Positions 47,145-59,019 of a stretch of 64,000 nucleotides of DNA are shown piece after piece. This DNA is from Isoetes taiwanensis (Eukaryota > Streptophyta > Lycopodiopsida > Isoetales > Isoetaceae), in contig JAJEKV010000125.1 in NCBI GenBank assembly GCA_021234155.1, positions 62,001-126,000 on the forward strand, written 5' to 3'. The notes under the pieces were generated by a model. That model was given only the letters and a program-made list of their open reading frames with translations. It did no database searches and had not been told where the DNA came from. Numbering within the stretch: position 1 is the first letter of the stretch; every line of letters starts with the position of its first letter. A program made the position numbers and the translations under genes.

Positions 47145-49470
47145 GAATTTGCCAACTCCTTATTTGTAATGTTTGGAGGTCTCCCTTGGTCTGAGTTGTC
47201 ACTTTGATTTGTCAAAGACATTTTTTCGGATCCTATGCAATTAGAATTCTCCATGTCTGATCTTTCCTTCTTATCTGTAGTTTTTGCCTCATTATATTCT
47301 TGTGTTAAGACCACCATACCTTCCCCATTATTAGAGCTAGCTATATTTGTTATTTCTTCCCTTGTATTTCCTTCAGCAAATATAACATTTTCACTGTCAT
47401 CTTATCTTATCTTATCTTTTAATATGCTCTTTCTGTCCACTATGGCCACTCTGTCCAACCGTATCCACATGCAATTCAACAAGTTGAAGAGCAATTTGAC
47501 TTGAGATGGATCCATTAGGCAAAGAATTATCAATTTGTATATCAGGGTTATCAGATAAGTCAAATAGAGGTAATAAAGGAGGAATATAAGAGTTCAATAT
47601 AGGAGTGCTGGTAGTTATAGGTTTGGATATGGGAATAGGTACAGAAAGATCTGATGAAGGGGGGGAGGCCAGTGGCTCTTCAGTGTCTGCACAGAAATCA
47701 ACATTCATATTAGCAAGAACCCCAAAACTATTTGAGCATCTGACCTTGTTTGTATTGCTTGTAGAGCTTGCAATATCAATATCAGTCTTTTCCTTATTGT
47801 TTTCCATAATTAATAATTCTTCATTCTCTCTTGAATCTCCTTCGTTTTTTGTTGCAAAAGATCCTTATTCCCATAGCTGCTTTGTTTTTTGAGTAAGGAT
47901 TATGAAGTTCCCTTACATCCCCTTCTTTTCCTACTGCAGCTTTTCTAGATTCTTGCATAATGTTATGCAATGTCTTGTGTAGATCACGTTGCTGATGCTG
48001 CATAGGAGCCTTACCCTTGAGCATTCTTTTATTATGCTCAATATTGGCTTTATTAGCAGTCAGAAGTTGACTGTTTAAATTTTTGTTTTCTGCAACCAAG
48101 TCTTCCTTGTTATTTTCCTTTGATGGTAACATTCCCTTTGGACATAGCTCCCTTATTGAGAATTTTAATTGGAAGGAGCTAGATTGTAGATGGTCGAGTC
48201 TTGAGATGTCAATTTGTTATCCACCTCTTTCACTAAATGCTGCTGCTTTTTCCTGAATTCTCTTTTTTTAAGAATTCTTTTCTGACTGCCATTAACTCTA
48301 GCATAAGGAATCCATTGTTGGAGGTTTAATTGGGTCGAACTATAAGTCTGCCTTTTGTGTTGATTGTGCATGTAATCAGTTTGATCCTTCTGATAATGAT
48401 TATTTTGCACATTTTCTGAGAACTTTGCCAATCTGAGATTATCTGCAGTATCCCCTTGTTTTCCCTTATGGATCTGACTTTCTGATCCTCCTTTATCCAT
48501 TGTCTTGTTGCAAATAAAGACAGAGAAATGTCTGGCATTGCAATTCTGGCAAAAGTATGGCAATCCTACCCATCTCAATTGCAGGTTCATAGGTTTGCCA
48601 AATAAGTCAATCGGAGGAATGGAGGTGGGAATAGGTTTTGAAATATCAAGTTGAATATAACATTGAGGGGGCTTGTAAGGAGAAAATTCAGTGAAAAGTA
48701 GGTGCCAATGGAGTTAAAAATGTTAGAAAACAATCCTCACTCCAGTATATAGGGAAAAGATCACTCATACTGACTGAAGCAATGAAAATTCTACCAAAAT
48801 CATTGATAGGCAAAGAAGGGCTCCATTTTAAAAAGGATATTTGAGAGGTATTAGAGGTTGAATGACCCAATTTAAGCATGAAGTTTGCTGTTCTAATGTT
48901 ACTACATTCCATAAAAAAATAGGGCTAATTAAGCCAATATATGGGGTTTATAATAATTCCTTTGTGAAGTCTAAGTAGGTGATCCCATAATTTTTCAATA
49001 CTAATCCCAACTCTATCCACACAAATGATGACATCAGTAGAGGAGAGGGATTCAATCTTTGAGGCAATGGGAGAATTGTTCAAATGAATATCTTTGAAGA
49101 GCTGGAGATTAGGCCGAGTCGTATATTGCAAATTGTAGAATTCTTGAGCAAGATCTCAGTCAGAAAGAACTTGCTGAGCTGGCCTGGGATCACCATATGG
49201 GATGGGAACTCCATTTACATCTAGAATGGGGGTGACATTATCGATCTCACGATCCTTGGAGAGATTGTCCCATTGTGGAACATCTGTAGAGAAATGTTGC
49301 ATTTCTTTGAAAAGGAAGTTCAAATCAGCAAAATCCCCAATTTAAAATACTTTAGAGGGATCAAAGTGGAAGGAACTTAACTGTTTTAAGAGGTTGCCTC
49401 TCTGATTTGGAGGAAGAAGCATGAACTTCTGAAGAAGAATGAGCGAAGTGGCATTTAGATTTTTTGAAAT
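47145..49470 (-). pseudogene. L1-like LINE ORF1, degenerate
   Basis: On the minus strand, from about 49450 downward: MLLPPNQRGNLLKQLSSFHF, then a nucleic-acid-binding N-terminal domain of the kind found in plant L1 ORF1 (VIICVDRVGISIEKLWDHLL), then PMNLQLRWVGLPYFCQNCNA leading into a zinc-knuckle-like C-x2-C-x3-H-x5-C. A hydrophilic C-terminal part follows, with CSNSFGVLANMNVDF near 47730. The frame is broken in several places. ORF1 proteins bind the LINE RNA. The reading direction and position match the ORF2 endonuclease at 36510-37681, so both are halves of one LINE split by the Copia element. Confidence 0.82.
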
Positions 49471-49496
49471 ATTTGATTTTTTTTTTTTTTTTTTTT

Positions 49497-49859
49497 GCAT
49501 GCTATATGTTGGAGTTTCTACATGTGGGCTTTTCCTACACGTTTGCTACATGATGCCTTAGTAGCTGCCTAGTGGCAATGACTGAAAGATAGACTGAAGC
49601 AGACTTTTGATGGGTGTTGCCCAAGGTCTTCTGGCAGCTCAAAATTTAGTCTGGGCGTTTAGTCTAGTGGTAATACACTAGGTCTAGCAACTATAGGTCT
49701 CGAGTTCGAGACCGCCCAGAATCGCACTCTGAACTGTTGGGTGTCAAAACCCACAGACGCAATGTAAAGTGGTTGGGGGCAGGGCCCAACAAAGCAATGT
49801 AGTGTGGTGTGTGGTCACATGTCCAGTTGGATGCTGCCTAGTGGCGTGACGTTAAAATA

Positions 49860-49898
<39 letters not shown>

Positions 49899-52513
49899 AA
49901 ATTAATGTAAAGAGGCTGCCATAACTATTTCTCCAGGGCAAACAGAGCACGGGCTTTCCTTTAGGGGAATAAATCCAGGGGGCCGACCCTCTCTCAAGAG
50001 TTCTTTTATTAGAGCAATGAGAGATTGGACCATAGGTTTGCAAAGATACAGACTGATGAATCTTTAACTAGGTAAATACCTCATTGTTACCATTTCTACG
50101 CTTATTGCTTGTTATTTTGCCTTAGCCGAAATTGGAAAAACATTTTTTCCTTTGTCATAGCTTGGTGTGGAAAAACGTTTTCTTCTCAGCCAACATGCGG
50201 CTCTCCTCTCCATCTTTATGAATGGAGGCCGATGGTATCTATTAGGCCGAGATTTGCTGGATGCTTTACTGGGTACTACCGAAGGTCTTCTGGTAGAACA
50301 TATTCATGTAAGGAAGCTGCTATGACTATTTTTCCCGGGCAAACAGAGCATTGAATTTTGAGCTGTATATCACAATCAAAACATACATTTTGGAAGCGGA
50401 TATGGCTTTTTGTATGCATTCTGCTTTGGAAGGCTTGTTTTGCAGCATGGATAGCAGTCTTGGGTAGTTTGGAGTGGCAACCATCTGCCAAATAAGAGGG
50501 TTTGTGAAGCATAGCCAAGGAGATTCGTCTCAAGCTAGGACAGCATAGTGCAAGGTTATGGGAAAGATTCCCATGTTCCGGATCCAAATTGTGATGGGAG
50601 GTAATTTGCCTTTGATACAGCTTCGACCATGATTATAGCTTGAGCGCAGGCTAGAGATAAGCAAAGTGATCTATATTTGCAAGAAATTTATCCACAGTCT
50701 AGTCCTTGAACAGTTTTTCCAGCGTGAAATTTAGTCTATATACTTGTGGCATAAGTGTACATCAGTTACGAATACTTTGTTGCAACTTATTAAGCATGCT
50801 TCAAGAAAATATGGAGATCCCTTAGGCAAGGATATGCTAAATGTTCCAATTCTGTTCATGATACTCAAGATGAGGATGGGCTTATATTTTTCATCGAACC
50901 AATACCAGGTATTACAGTGATAGTTTGTGATGCGTATACTTTAGGGAACAATTAAGAGCAATATCTATAGAAATTTGCTGTACAGATTAAGTTTGCTAAG
51001 TGATGCTTATCTCCATTATGGTTTATCCATTTTATTATGGTTAATTTATGAATGCACATGAAAGCTAATTGTTGTAGTCTTGGGATGACCTCAACATATT
51101 CATCTTAGAATGGTCATTTTTAAGAAGTCATTTCTGATATGAACAGTTATGATTGATACTTTGGTATCGAATAAATTTATCTTGATTATTTAGTTTATTC
51201 TCACATAGCTCACTGTGTCTATGGGCAAAAGGTTTACATTAGGTGATCGGTTGACAACCGATAGCCTAAGGTACCCACAACCCTTGCATCTTTACCCTTA
51301 TCAGGCTAATGATGTATTGGTTGGCTGCAGGTACGGGCTTCTTTTCCTAATGTTTGCCTTTTGTCAAAGTAGGTTATGTTTGAGCTTGGAGACTGGAAAT
51401 TGAAGTGCAACTTGAAGATAGCACTACTGAAATTTGAGAATTGCTACAAATGGTGGCATTAGTACAAGCTATTTTTGTACTTGATCCAGGTTCTCATATC
51501 TGCATCTCTAATCCTTTATTCTCGGATAAGGTAATTTGTCTCTTGCTTTTGGTCAAGATATAAACACATGTTTCTGGCAGCATATGCTACTACTGTTTGC
51601 TGATCTATCAAGTACAGGACCCAATGTCTTGTTTTAGGTGGTTGTATGCTTGTAGCTTGGCGTTTGAACCAAAGCATCTATTATTGTGCTAGTTGTATGC
51701 TGACCTTAATATACAACATGAATATGTTGCTTTTACGAAATCTTATGTTGATTCTAGGATTGCACGGAAGTGCCAGGGCTGTCATATCTCTTGTAAGCTA
51801 AAGTCATTACGAATAAAATGCATTCTCTTACAATGTATTATAAGAACAAGTACGTGGATTTTCACTCCGTGGTCATTTGATGGTAAATAGCTGATATTTG
51901 GCATTTTGTATCTAAAAAGCTCTCAGAAACTTAAATGGAAAAACAGTGATCTTCCTTTGAGCAAAGTTTAATTTGTTATGCATAGTGCAAGCTGCAATGT
52001 GTGCATAGATAGATGTGAACAGGGATAAACCGTTTAAAAGCAATTGAAGTAAAGATGCTTTGGATTCCATTGGCTTTAAATATACATTCATCTATGAATT
52101 TAGACTTCAAATGTTTTATCTGTTCATGAAATGGCATCCAGTTGCTAGCCATGGTTGCAGCTGACAAATTCCTCTTGTATAATCTTAAGGAATCAATATA
52201 AAGTAATGAATGAATCCTTGGGCCTTATTTGTTATGCCTAGCATTCAATGAACATAGAAATTTTGACCTTGATTTCTTTTTACCATGGAAATGTTAAGAC
52301 ACGAGATCCTGGAACATTGGCTATTGGATTCCATCCTTAGGGATAAAATTAGGAATCTAGAACTATAGATTGTGGTTATATGATAACATTGAAACTGTAT
52401 ACCAAGAAATGATGGTACCATCCTGGACTTAATTGTTCTCGTATGGCCAGATAAGACAGCAAAGGGATTGACCAATGCTGATGTTTGTGCTAGTTTAGAC
52501 TAGTTCAAGCCGG
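49497..52513. repeat. About 2.9-kb duplicated segment, copy A (with SINE)
   Basis: Starts GCATGCTATATGTTGGAGTT after a T run and ends AGTTCAAGCCGG before another T run. It aligns throughout with 53151-56087. It differs by single-base changes, by the SINE (49647-49897), and by lacking segments of about 131 bp and 56 bp that are present in copy B. Short frames are conserved between the copies (for example 50109-50354 plus and 50276-50587 minus), but I recognise no protein in them. An internal word, AAGGTCTTCTGG...CAGGGCAAACAGAGCA, occurs twice within each copy. Confidence 0.93.
49647..49897 (+). mobile_element. tRNA-derived SINE (family A) with (TATC)n tail
   Basis: It has box A TAGTCTAGTGG (49660-49670) and box B GAGTTCGAGACC (49702-49713). 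The head folds like a tRNA: GGGCG pairs with CGCCC, and GTCTC pairs with GAGAC around the T loop. A unique body and an imperfect (TATC)n tail follow. AAAATT flanks it on both sides (49641-49646 and 49898-49903). The homologous position in copy B (53295-53300) has a single AAAATT and no insert, which proves the boundaries. Transcription would be by RNA polymerase III from the internal boxes. Confidence 0.95.
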
Positions 52514-53150
52514 TTTTTTTCATGACACTTCTGTGCATTGGTCTTATCAGTGCTGCCAAACTTTCTTGGTAAGAGTTTTTTTTGCATTTGCTAAAGTTTG
52601 ATGTACGATGCATTCTGGATACTTAATAAGCAGGATCTAATATATTAACATCTCATGATTGGATATGTTAGTGCAGGCTGAATTTAGAAACTAAGAACAG
52701 ATAGGTCCTGATGTGCAATACTGACACTATGGGATTGCTGCAAAATTGAAAGGAACACTTGTCATAGTTTGCCATTTGGTCTGACACACATACATGGACT
52801 ATTGTCCAAAACATTGCCACTTGGCTTGATATATGAAAATATGGATGATCCTTGGCTTGATATATGAAAATATGGATGATCCTTGGAACAAGGAATTTCC
52901 TGACTCAGAACTGGACTCATTTTTTGAATTAAGTTTTATTCCTGAGAGCTTTTGCAAGTGATCAACAACTACTTCTGAATTTGAGGTAATCAACTATGTT
53001 GATTTTTAAGTTAATTTCTAACTGGCATTGAATTCACATAGGGTGTGGCATGGCTCCTGCTTTGAGTAGGGGCCTGCCACCCCTATATCTAAGGATAAGC
53101 AGGATAAATAATATGCCTCACTCTACGGTTGGAGGTAGGGTTTTTTTTAT
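52514..53150. other. Spacer between the two duplicated copies
   Basis: Unique sequence with no gene. A perfect 31-bp tandem duplication, containing CTTGATATATGAAAATATGG and ATGATCCTTGG, lies at about 52824-52886. Confidence 0.6.
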
Positions 53151-56087
53151 GCATGCCATATGTTGGAGTTTCTACATGTGGGCTTTTCCTACACGTTTGC
53201 TACATGATGCCTTAGTAGCTGCCTAGTGGCAATGACTGAAAGATAGACTGAAGCAGACTTTTGATGGGTGTTGCCCAAGGTCTTCTGGCAGCTCAAAATT
53301 AATGTAAAGAGGCTGCCATAACTATTTCTCCAGGGCAAACAGAGCACGGGCTTTTGTGCTATATACCTTGATCACGCCATTATGGTTTTTAAAGAGTATA
53401 TGCAATGGTTTTTTTGTGTATATGCAAGCTGCTTGCATTTGCTTCTCTTACTCAGATCTACATGAGAGTAACGTAATAGTTTTCCTTTAGGGAATAAATC
53501 CAGGGGGCCGACCCTCTCTCAAGAGTTCTTTTATTAGAGCAATGAGAGATTGGACCATAGGTTTGCAAAGATACAGACTGATGAATCTTTAACTAGGTAA
53601 ATACCTCATTGTTACCATTTCTACACTTATTGCTTGTTATTTTGCCTTAGCCGAAATTGGAAAAACATTTTTTCCTTTGTCATAGCTTGGTGTGGAAAAA
53701 CATTTTCTTCTCAGCCAACATGCGGCTCTCCTCTCCATCTTTATGAATGGAGGCCGATGGTATCTATTAGGCTGAGATTTGCTGGATGCTTTACTGGGTA
53801 CTACCGAAGGTCTTCTGGTAGAACATATTCATGTAAGGAAGCTGCTATGACTATTTTTCCCGGGCAAACAGAGCATTGAATTTTGAGCTGTATATCACAA
53901 TCAAAACATACACTTTGGAAGCGGATATGGCTTTTTGTATGCATTCTGCTTTGGAAGGCTTGTTTTGCAGCATGGATAGCAGTATTGGGTAGTTTGGAGT
54001 GGCAACCATCTGCCAAATAAGAGGGTTTGTGAAGCATAGCCAAGGAGATTCGTCTCAAGCTAGGACAGCATAGTGCAAGGTTATGGGAAAGATTCCCATG
54101 TTCCGGATCCAAATTGTGATGGGTATGTGTTTTCATAGGTAATTTGCCTTTGATACAGCTTCGACCATGATTATAGCTTGAGCGCAGGCTAGAGATAAGC
54201 AAAGTGATCTATATTTGCAAGAAATTTATCCACAGTCTAGTCCTTGAACAGCTTTTTCCAGTGAAATTTAGTCTATATACTTGTGGCATAAGTGTACATC
54301 GATTCATTTAATACTTTGTTGCAACTTATTAAGCATGCTTCAAGAAAATATGGAGATCCCTTAGGCAAGGATATGCTAAATGTTCCAATTACATTCCTCG
54401 ATACTCAAGATGAGGATGGGCTTATATTTTCATCGAACCAATACCGTGTATTACGTTGATAGTTTGTGATCGTATACTTTAGGGAACAATTAAGAGCAAT
54501 ATCTATAGAAATTTGCTGTACAGATTAAGTTTGCTAAGTGATGCTTATCTCCATTACGGTTTATCCATTTTATTATGGTTAATTTATGAATGCACATGAA
54601 AGCTAATTGTTGTAGTCTTGGGATGACCTCAACATAAAGATAATGATCAGGAAAATGCATTTGAGTTTTTACTAGGGCATACGACAGCTTATTCATCTTA
54701 GAATGGTCATTTTTAAGAAGTCATTTCTGATATGAACAGTTATGATTGATACTTTGGTATCGAATAAATTTATCTTGATTATTTAGTTTATTCTCACATA
54801 GCTCACTGTGTCTATGGGCAAAAGGTTTACATTAGGTGATCGGTTGACAACCGAGAAGCCTAAGGTACCTTTTGGCCCTTGCATCTTTACTCTTATCAGG
54901 CTAATGATGTATTGGTTGGCTGCAGGTACGGGCTTCTCTTCCTAATGTTTGCCTTTTGTCAAAGTAGGTTATGTTTGAGCTTGGAGACTGGAAATTGAAG
55001 TGCAACTTGAAGATAGCACTACTGAAATTTGAGAATTGCTACAAATGGTGGCATTAGTACAAGTTATTTTTATACTTGATCCAGGTTTTCATATCTGCAT
55101 CTCTAATCCTTTATTCTCGGATAAGGTAATTTGTCTCTTGCTTTTGGTCAAGATATAAACACATGTTTCTGGCAGCATATGCTACTACTGTTTGCTGATC
55201 TATCAAGTACAGGACCCAATGTCTTGTTTTAGGTGGTTGTATGCTTGTAGCTTGGCTTTTGAACCAAAGCACTTATTATTGTGCTAGCTATATGCTGACC
55301 TTAATATACAACATGAATATGTTGCTTTTACGAAATCTTATGCTGATTCTAGGATTGCACGGAAGTGCCAGGGCTGTCATATCTCTTGTAAGCTAAAGTC
55401 ATTACGAATAAAATGCATTCTCTTACAATGTATTATAAGAACAAGGACGTGGATTTCACTCCGTGGTCATTTGATGGTAAATAGCTGATATTTGGCATTT
55501 TGTATCTAAAAAGCTCTCAGAAACTTAAATAGAAAAACAGTGATCTTCCTTTGAGCAAAGTTTAATTTGTTATGCATAGTGCAAGCTGCAATGTGTGCAT
55601 AGATAGATGTGAACAGGGATAAACCGTTTAAAAGCAATTGAAGTAAAGATGCTTTGGATTCCATTGGCTTTAAATATACATTCATCTATGAATTTAGACT
55701 TCAAATGTTTTATCTGTTCATGAAATGGCATCCAGTTGCTAGCCATGGTTGCAGCTAACAAATTCCTCTTGTATAATCTTAAGGAATCAATATAAAGTAA
55801 TGAATGAATCCTTGGGCCTTATTTGTTATGCCTAGCATTCAATGAACATAGAAATTTTGACCTTGATTTCTTTTTACCATGGAAATGTTAAGACACGAGA
55901 TCCTGGAACATTGGCTATTGGATTCCATCCTTAGGGATAAAATTAGGGGTTATATGATAACATTGAAACTGTATACCAAGAAATGATGGTACCATCCTGG
56001 ACTTAATTGTTCTCGTATGGCCAGATAAGACAGCAAAGGGATTGACCAATGATGATGTTTGTGCTAGTTTAGACTAGTTCAAGCCGG
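53151..56087. repeat. About 2.9-kb duplicated segment, copy B (empty SINE site)
   Basis: Partner of 49497-52513, offset about 3.65 kb, in direct orientation. It has the uninterrupted CAGCTCAAAATTAATGTAAA at 53290-53309 where copy A has the SINE. It also carries an extra stretch of about 131 bp near 53352-53482 and one of about 56 bp near 54635-54690. Downstream, its terminal T run is much longer than in copy A because another sequence joins there. Confidence 0.93.
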
Positions 56088-56520
56088 TTTTTTTTTTTTT
56101 TTTAATTTCGGGCATTTTAGCCATTAAAGGGGGAAAACAGAGGACAGAAGGGGAGAACAAGAAAAGGGGCGTGGATCAAGCAAGGATCAGACAAGGAAAT
56201 GAGATCAAAAGGGACTGAAGGAAAAATTAAGAGAGAGACAAATTGATTAGGTAGAATGACCATATAATTGCCAAGAAATGCAAGACCAGTAGAGAGATAA
56301 GACCTGTTATCATTCTGAGAAAACTTTGACAGAGATTTTTTTATCCATCCAATCACAAAATACCTGAAAGATTGTTGTTGTTGAGATGTTTTTCTTCCCT
56401 ATGAATTCAAGAAGCCAAGAATCAACAATTTCACTCTCGAATTCTTCTAAGCAGGGAACAAATGTGTATTCAGGTATGAAAAGATGATCTGAGAATGTCT
56501 GCTTGAACATCAATTGCTCC
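56088..56520 (-). mobile_element. Probable retroposon 3' end with poly(A), minus strand
   Basis: On the minus strand the sequence ends in an A run (T run at 56088-56103) directly at the border of copy B. This is what an insertion by target-primed reverse transcription looks like. Open stretches read TTTIFQVFCDWMDKK and SYLSTGLAFLGNYMVI. These are compatible with a LINE ORF1 nucleic-acid-binding domain, but I cannot confirm it. The right limit is unknown. Confidence 0.45.
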
Positions 56521-57206
56521 TAAAGTCCTAAAGATGATCCTTGAGGGAAACCACAGGTTATTCTCTGATCCTGCGTCAGAATTACAAAGAAATTCCTATC
56601 CATATATAGCTTAAACGAGGGGAATTTAAGCCTTACCAAACAGTTATGTGACCAATTCTCTTAATGGGCCTGCAGTTTTGGCTTAAGACTGATCATTATA
56701 AGATCAGCAGACTTGTTTTCTTATGTTATTATACTAGTACTCTAGGTACAAGTGACAGCTTGATCCAGGGAGATGCCCATGGATCAAGGCAGTCTACCTT
56801 CTTTTTTTTTATGTATCTTCATTAAATGAAATATAAAAACAACCTTGCCCTAAAAAAAAAAGGGGGGGGGGGATTTGTTCTTTGGGTCTCTACAAGAATA
56901 GAATAGAATAGAATAGTTTTTTTATCGTCCAGCAATGAAATTGGCCAAAGATCCGATTCAAAAGCTTGAATTCTTATGAGAATTCATCAAGAAACTGTTT
57001 GAATCGAATGAGACAAAGTATTCAAGAAAAATGGCGCTTTTTTGTTGACGTGTACCATTTTCGATTGCGTAAATTTGATTTCTAGGAGCATACAGATTTA
57101 GCAAGGCAGTCTTTTTCAAAAATCTCACAAGGACAATGTTCTAGAGTTCCTAAATACCCACCGGTAAGCATCTCAAGACCAGTTCATGAACTTTTTCAAA
57201 ACTCCC
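56521..57206. other. Non-coding stretch with simple runs
   Basis: It includes an A-then-G run at 56853-56873, preceded by AAAACAACCTTGCCCT. That resembles the sequence before the A run at 23838, so it may be another retroposon tail. A short (AATAG)n run lies near 56898-56914. No gene is seen. Confidence 0.45.
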
Positions 57207-57545
57207 TTTTTTTTTTTTTTTTGAAGAACTGTGTCATCAATATATTAAAAGAATGGTAATGTTACAAAGCAAGTGAGGAGGAAGGAGAACTGCCCCAAAG
57301 AGACAGCGATACCTCGACACTCCACAACGAACTCACAGAAAAACTGCAACTCTATTGCTGTACAAACCGACCATCACCATCTACAACACCCAAGAAGTCT
57401 CGCCAAATGGCAAACTTCCGCTCGGGAACACCAGAAAGCTTTGAAATAGCTTGTACCTGAGTCGAGGAATCAGAGAGGCTGCAGGCTGCTGAATCCCCTG
57501 AAAGATCCACAACCGCCGCCGGTTCCAAATCAGCCAACTCTTTTA
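57207..57545 (-). mobile_element. LINE 3' end with poly(A), minus strand
   Basis: The T run at 57207-57223 is followed by sequence whose complement ends TTTAATATATTGATGACACA then GTTCTTC and A(n), the usual form of an L1 tail. The frame upstream (57352-57537, minus) reads PERKFAIWRDFLGVVDGDGR and is not assignable. Confidence 0.45.
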
Positions 57546-57721
57546 AAGAGAATGTTTTAGAGATGCCGACACAGAATGTTCTTTTAAAAAATATAAAGAG
57601 ATTATTCTAGACCATGCGCTAGCCCGGACTTGCGCCATAGGAACATGCAAAAATTGGAACATGCACCGTAGGACATGCTGAAGTTCTTGTATATATGGAA
57701 AAAGATAGAGGTGAGTAGAGC

Positions 57722-57880
57722 ATATAAATTGAATTGAATTCAATTGATTTGGCCGTCTGCAAAGACCATTTGGCCTATGGGACCCAAATGAGTACAACAG
57801 ATGTATTACTGCTAGGATTAAAAAACCCCACCTCCAAAGTGTTTTCGAGGAAAAACCTTCGCAGTAATAAGTATGGTAAG
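57722..57880 (-). mobile_element. SINE (family B), minus strand
   Basis: In reverse complement: GAAGGTTTTTCCTCGAAAAC, GGGGTTTTTTAATCC and TTTGGGTCCCATAGGCC, then a tail built from AATTCAATTC. It matches the plus-strand copy at 34735-35010, with a different simple tail. It lies just downstream, in minus sense, of the LINE C-terminal remnant. Confidence 0.65.
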
Positions 57881-57949
57881 AGACCATACAATAATACATT
57901 ATGATACATTGTTTGAGGACATAACTGAGTAGGTGCATCCATGATATCA

Positions 57950-59015
57950 TGAAGAAAAGATCCTAACGAACCCACTAAGTCGTGTCCAGCGCATGAATCG
58001 ACTGGTTAGGCAAAATCAACTCAGCATAGCGGGCTCGGATGTGACTGCATGTCAGACATTGCTGTAGTGTGTGACATTTTTCTTCAATGGCATCCTACTG
58101 GCAACACTGGCAGAGCCTATCCTGGCGCACCTCCAAAGCTCATCTGCTGTCTCAATTAGGAGGCAATGTGCATATCTCTGCAAAATTTGTTCGAGACTGC
58201 AAGCAAATCCAACTGCAAAATCTGCTCCAGACTGTAAGCAAATCGAACCATGGGCAGGTAGACTCTCCTAACCTGGCCACAAATTTGTAGAACCTAGAGT
58301 TGTATATCTTGAGGCTTTGGAAGCACGAAGCCAAATAAGAAAAGAAAAGAAAAAACTCCTTTGCCTGATAGCGAAAGAAGAAGGAAAGGAGCTTTAGATT
58401 TGAAAATAGCAAAATCAAACGATTTAAAATGCATTTAAATGAGGTAGGAGAACAGATGGATAGGTTGTGTTGCCTTAAGGATGACACCAGAAGTGCCTTG
58501 GTTTTGGCCAAGTTGATACGCATTTTAGTTGCTTAGCAGAAAGTAGTCAATGCATCCAGACCTTGTTGCACACTCTCTGGGGTGTACACTAGGAGAACCG
58601 TGTCATCCACATATACTAGCTATCGGATGATATAGTGAGCAAGCTTGTCCCCCCACCTCCATGTCGTGTAAGCCAATCCTCAAGCTGATCAATGTACAAT
58701 CCAAACATCATAGGAGATAGTGGGCAGCCTTGTCAAACTCCAATAGTGTAAACTGCATTTTGCATTTCTTGAGGGACTTCCAACCTCACCAACCTTTCAC
58801 ATAGCTTCTCCCTAGGGATCGTGTCAAAAGCTTGGGCAAAGTCCATAAAGCAGTACAAATCTTGTCGTTTGGTTCTAATACCTTCAGTAACAAACAGATT
58901 CAACAAGTATAGTAGGATGGTAGGCAGTGGGAATGTCCATGATGTGGATTTAGATCTGACATGTTTTCCAACAAGCCTCCATGGGGAACAAGGTGCTGCG
59001 CACGGAGGGTTGCCC
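57950..59015 (-). pseudogene. Non-LTR retrotransposon reverse transcriptase and C-terminal domain, degenerate
   Basis: Minus strand, with frame changes: CFMDFAQAFDTIPREKLCER (RT motif A, about 58830), RLEVPQEMQNAVYTIG, QGCPLSPMMFGLYIDQLEDW (about 58700), YVDDTVLLVYTPESVQQGLD (catalytic YVDD intact, about 58605), and INLAKTKALLVSSL (about 58505). Further down, at about 58050-58130, there is a C-x2-C...H...C region (CQCCQ, EEKCHTLQQC) followed by RARYAELILP, the usual LINE ORF2 C-terminus. Stops are present. The sequence type differs from the L1-like LINE at 36.5-49.5 kb, so a second LINE lineage is present. Confidence 0.88.
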
Positions 59016-59019
59016 TCCA

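Noticed and set aside
49472-49496. T run as the poly(A) tail of the L1-like LINE
   Set aside because: The LINE is on the minus strand and its 5' end is here, so its tail would lie at low coordinates. The run more likely belongs to the border of repeat copy A.
50109-50354. 81-codon frame conserved in both duplicated copies as a gene
   Set aside because: Conservation is explained by the recent duplication, and the opposite strand is equally open. No family resemblance.
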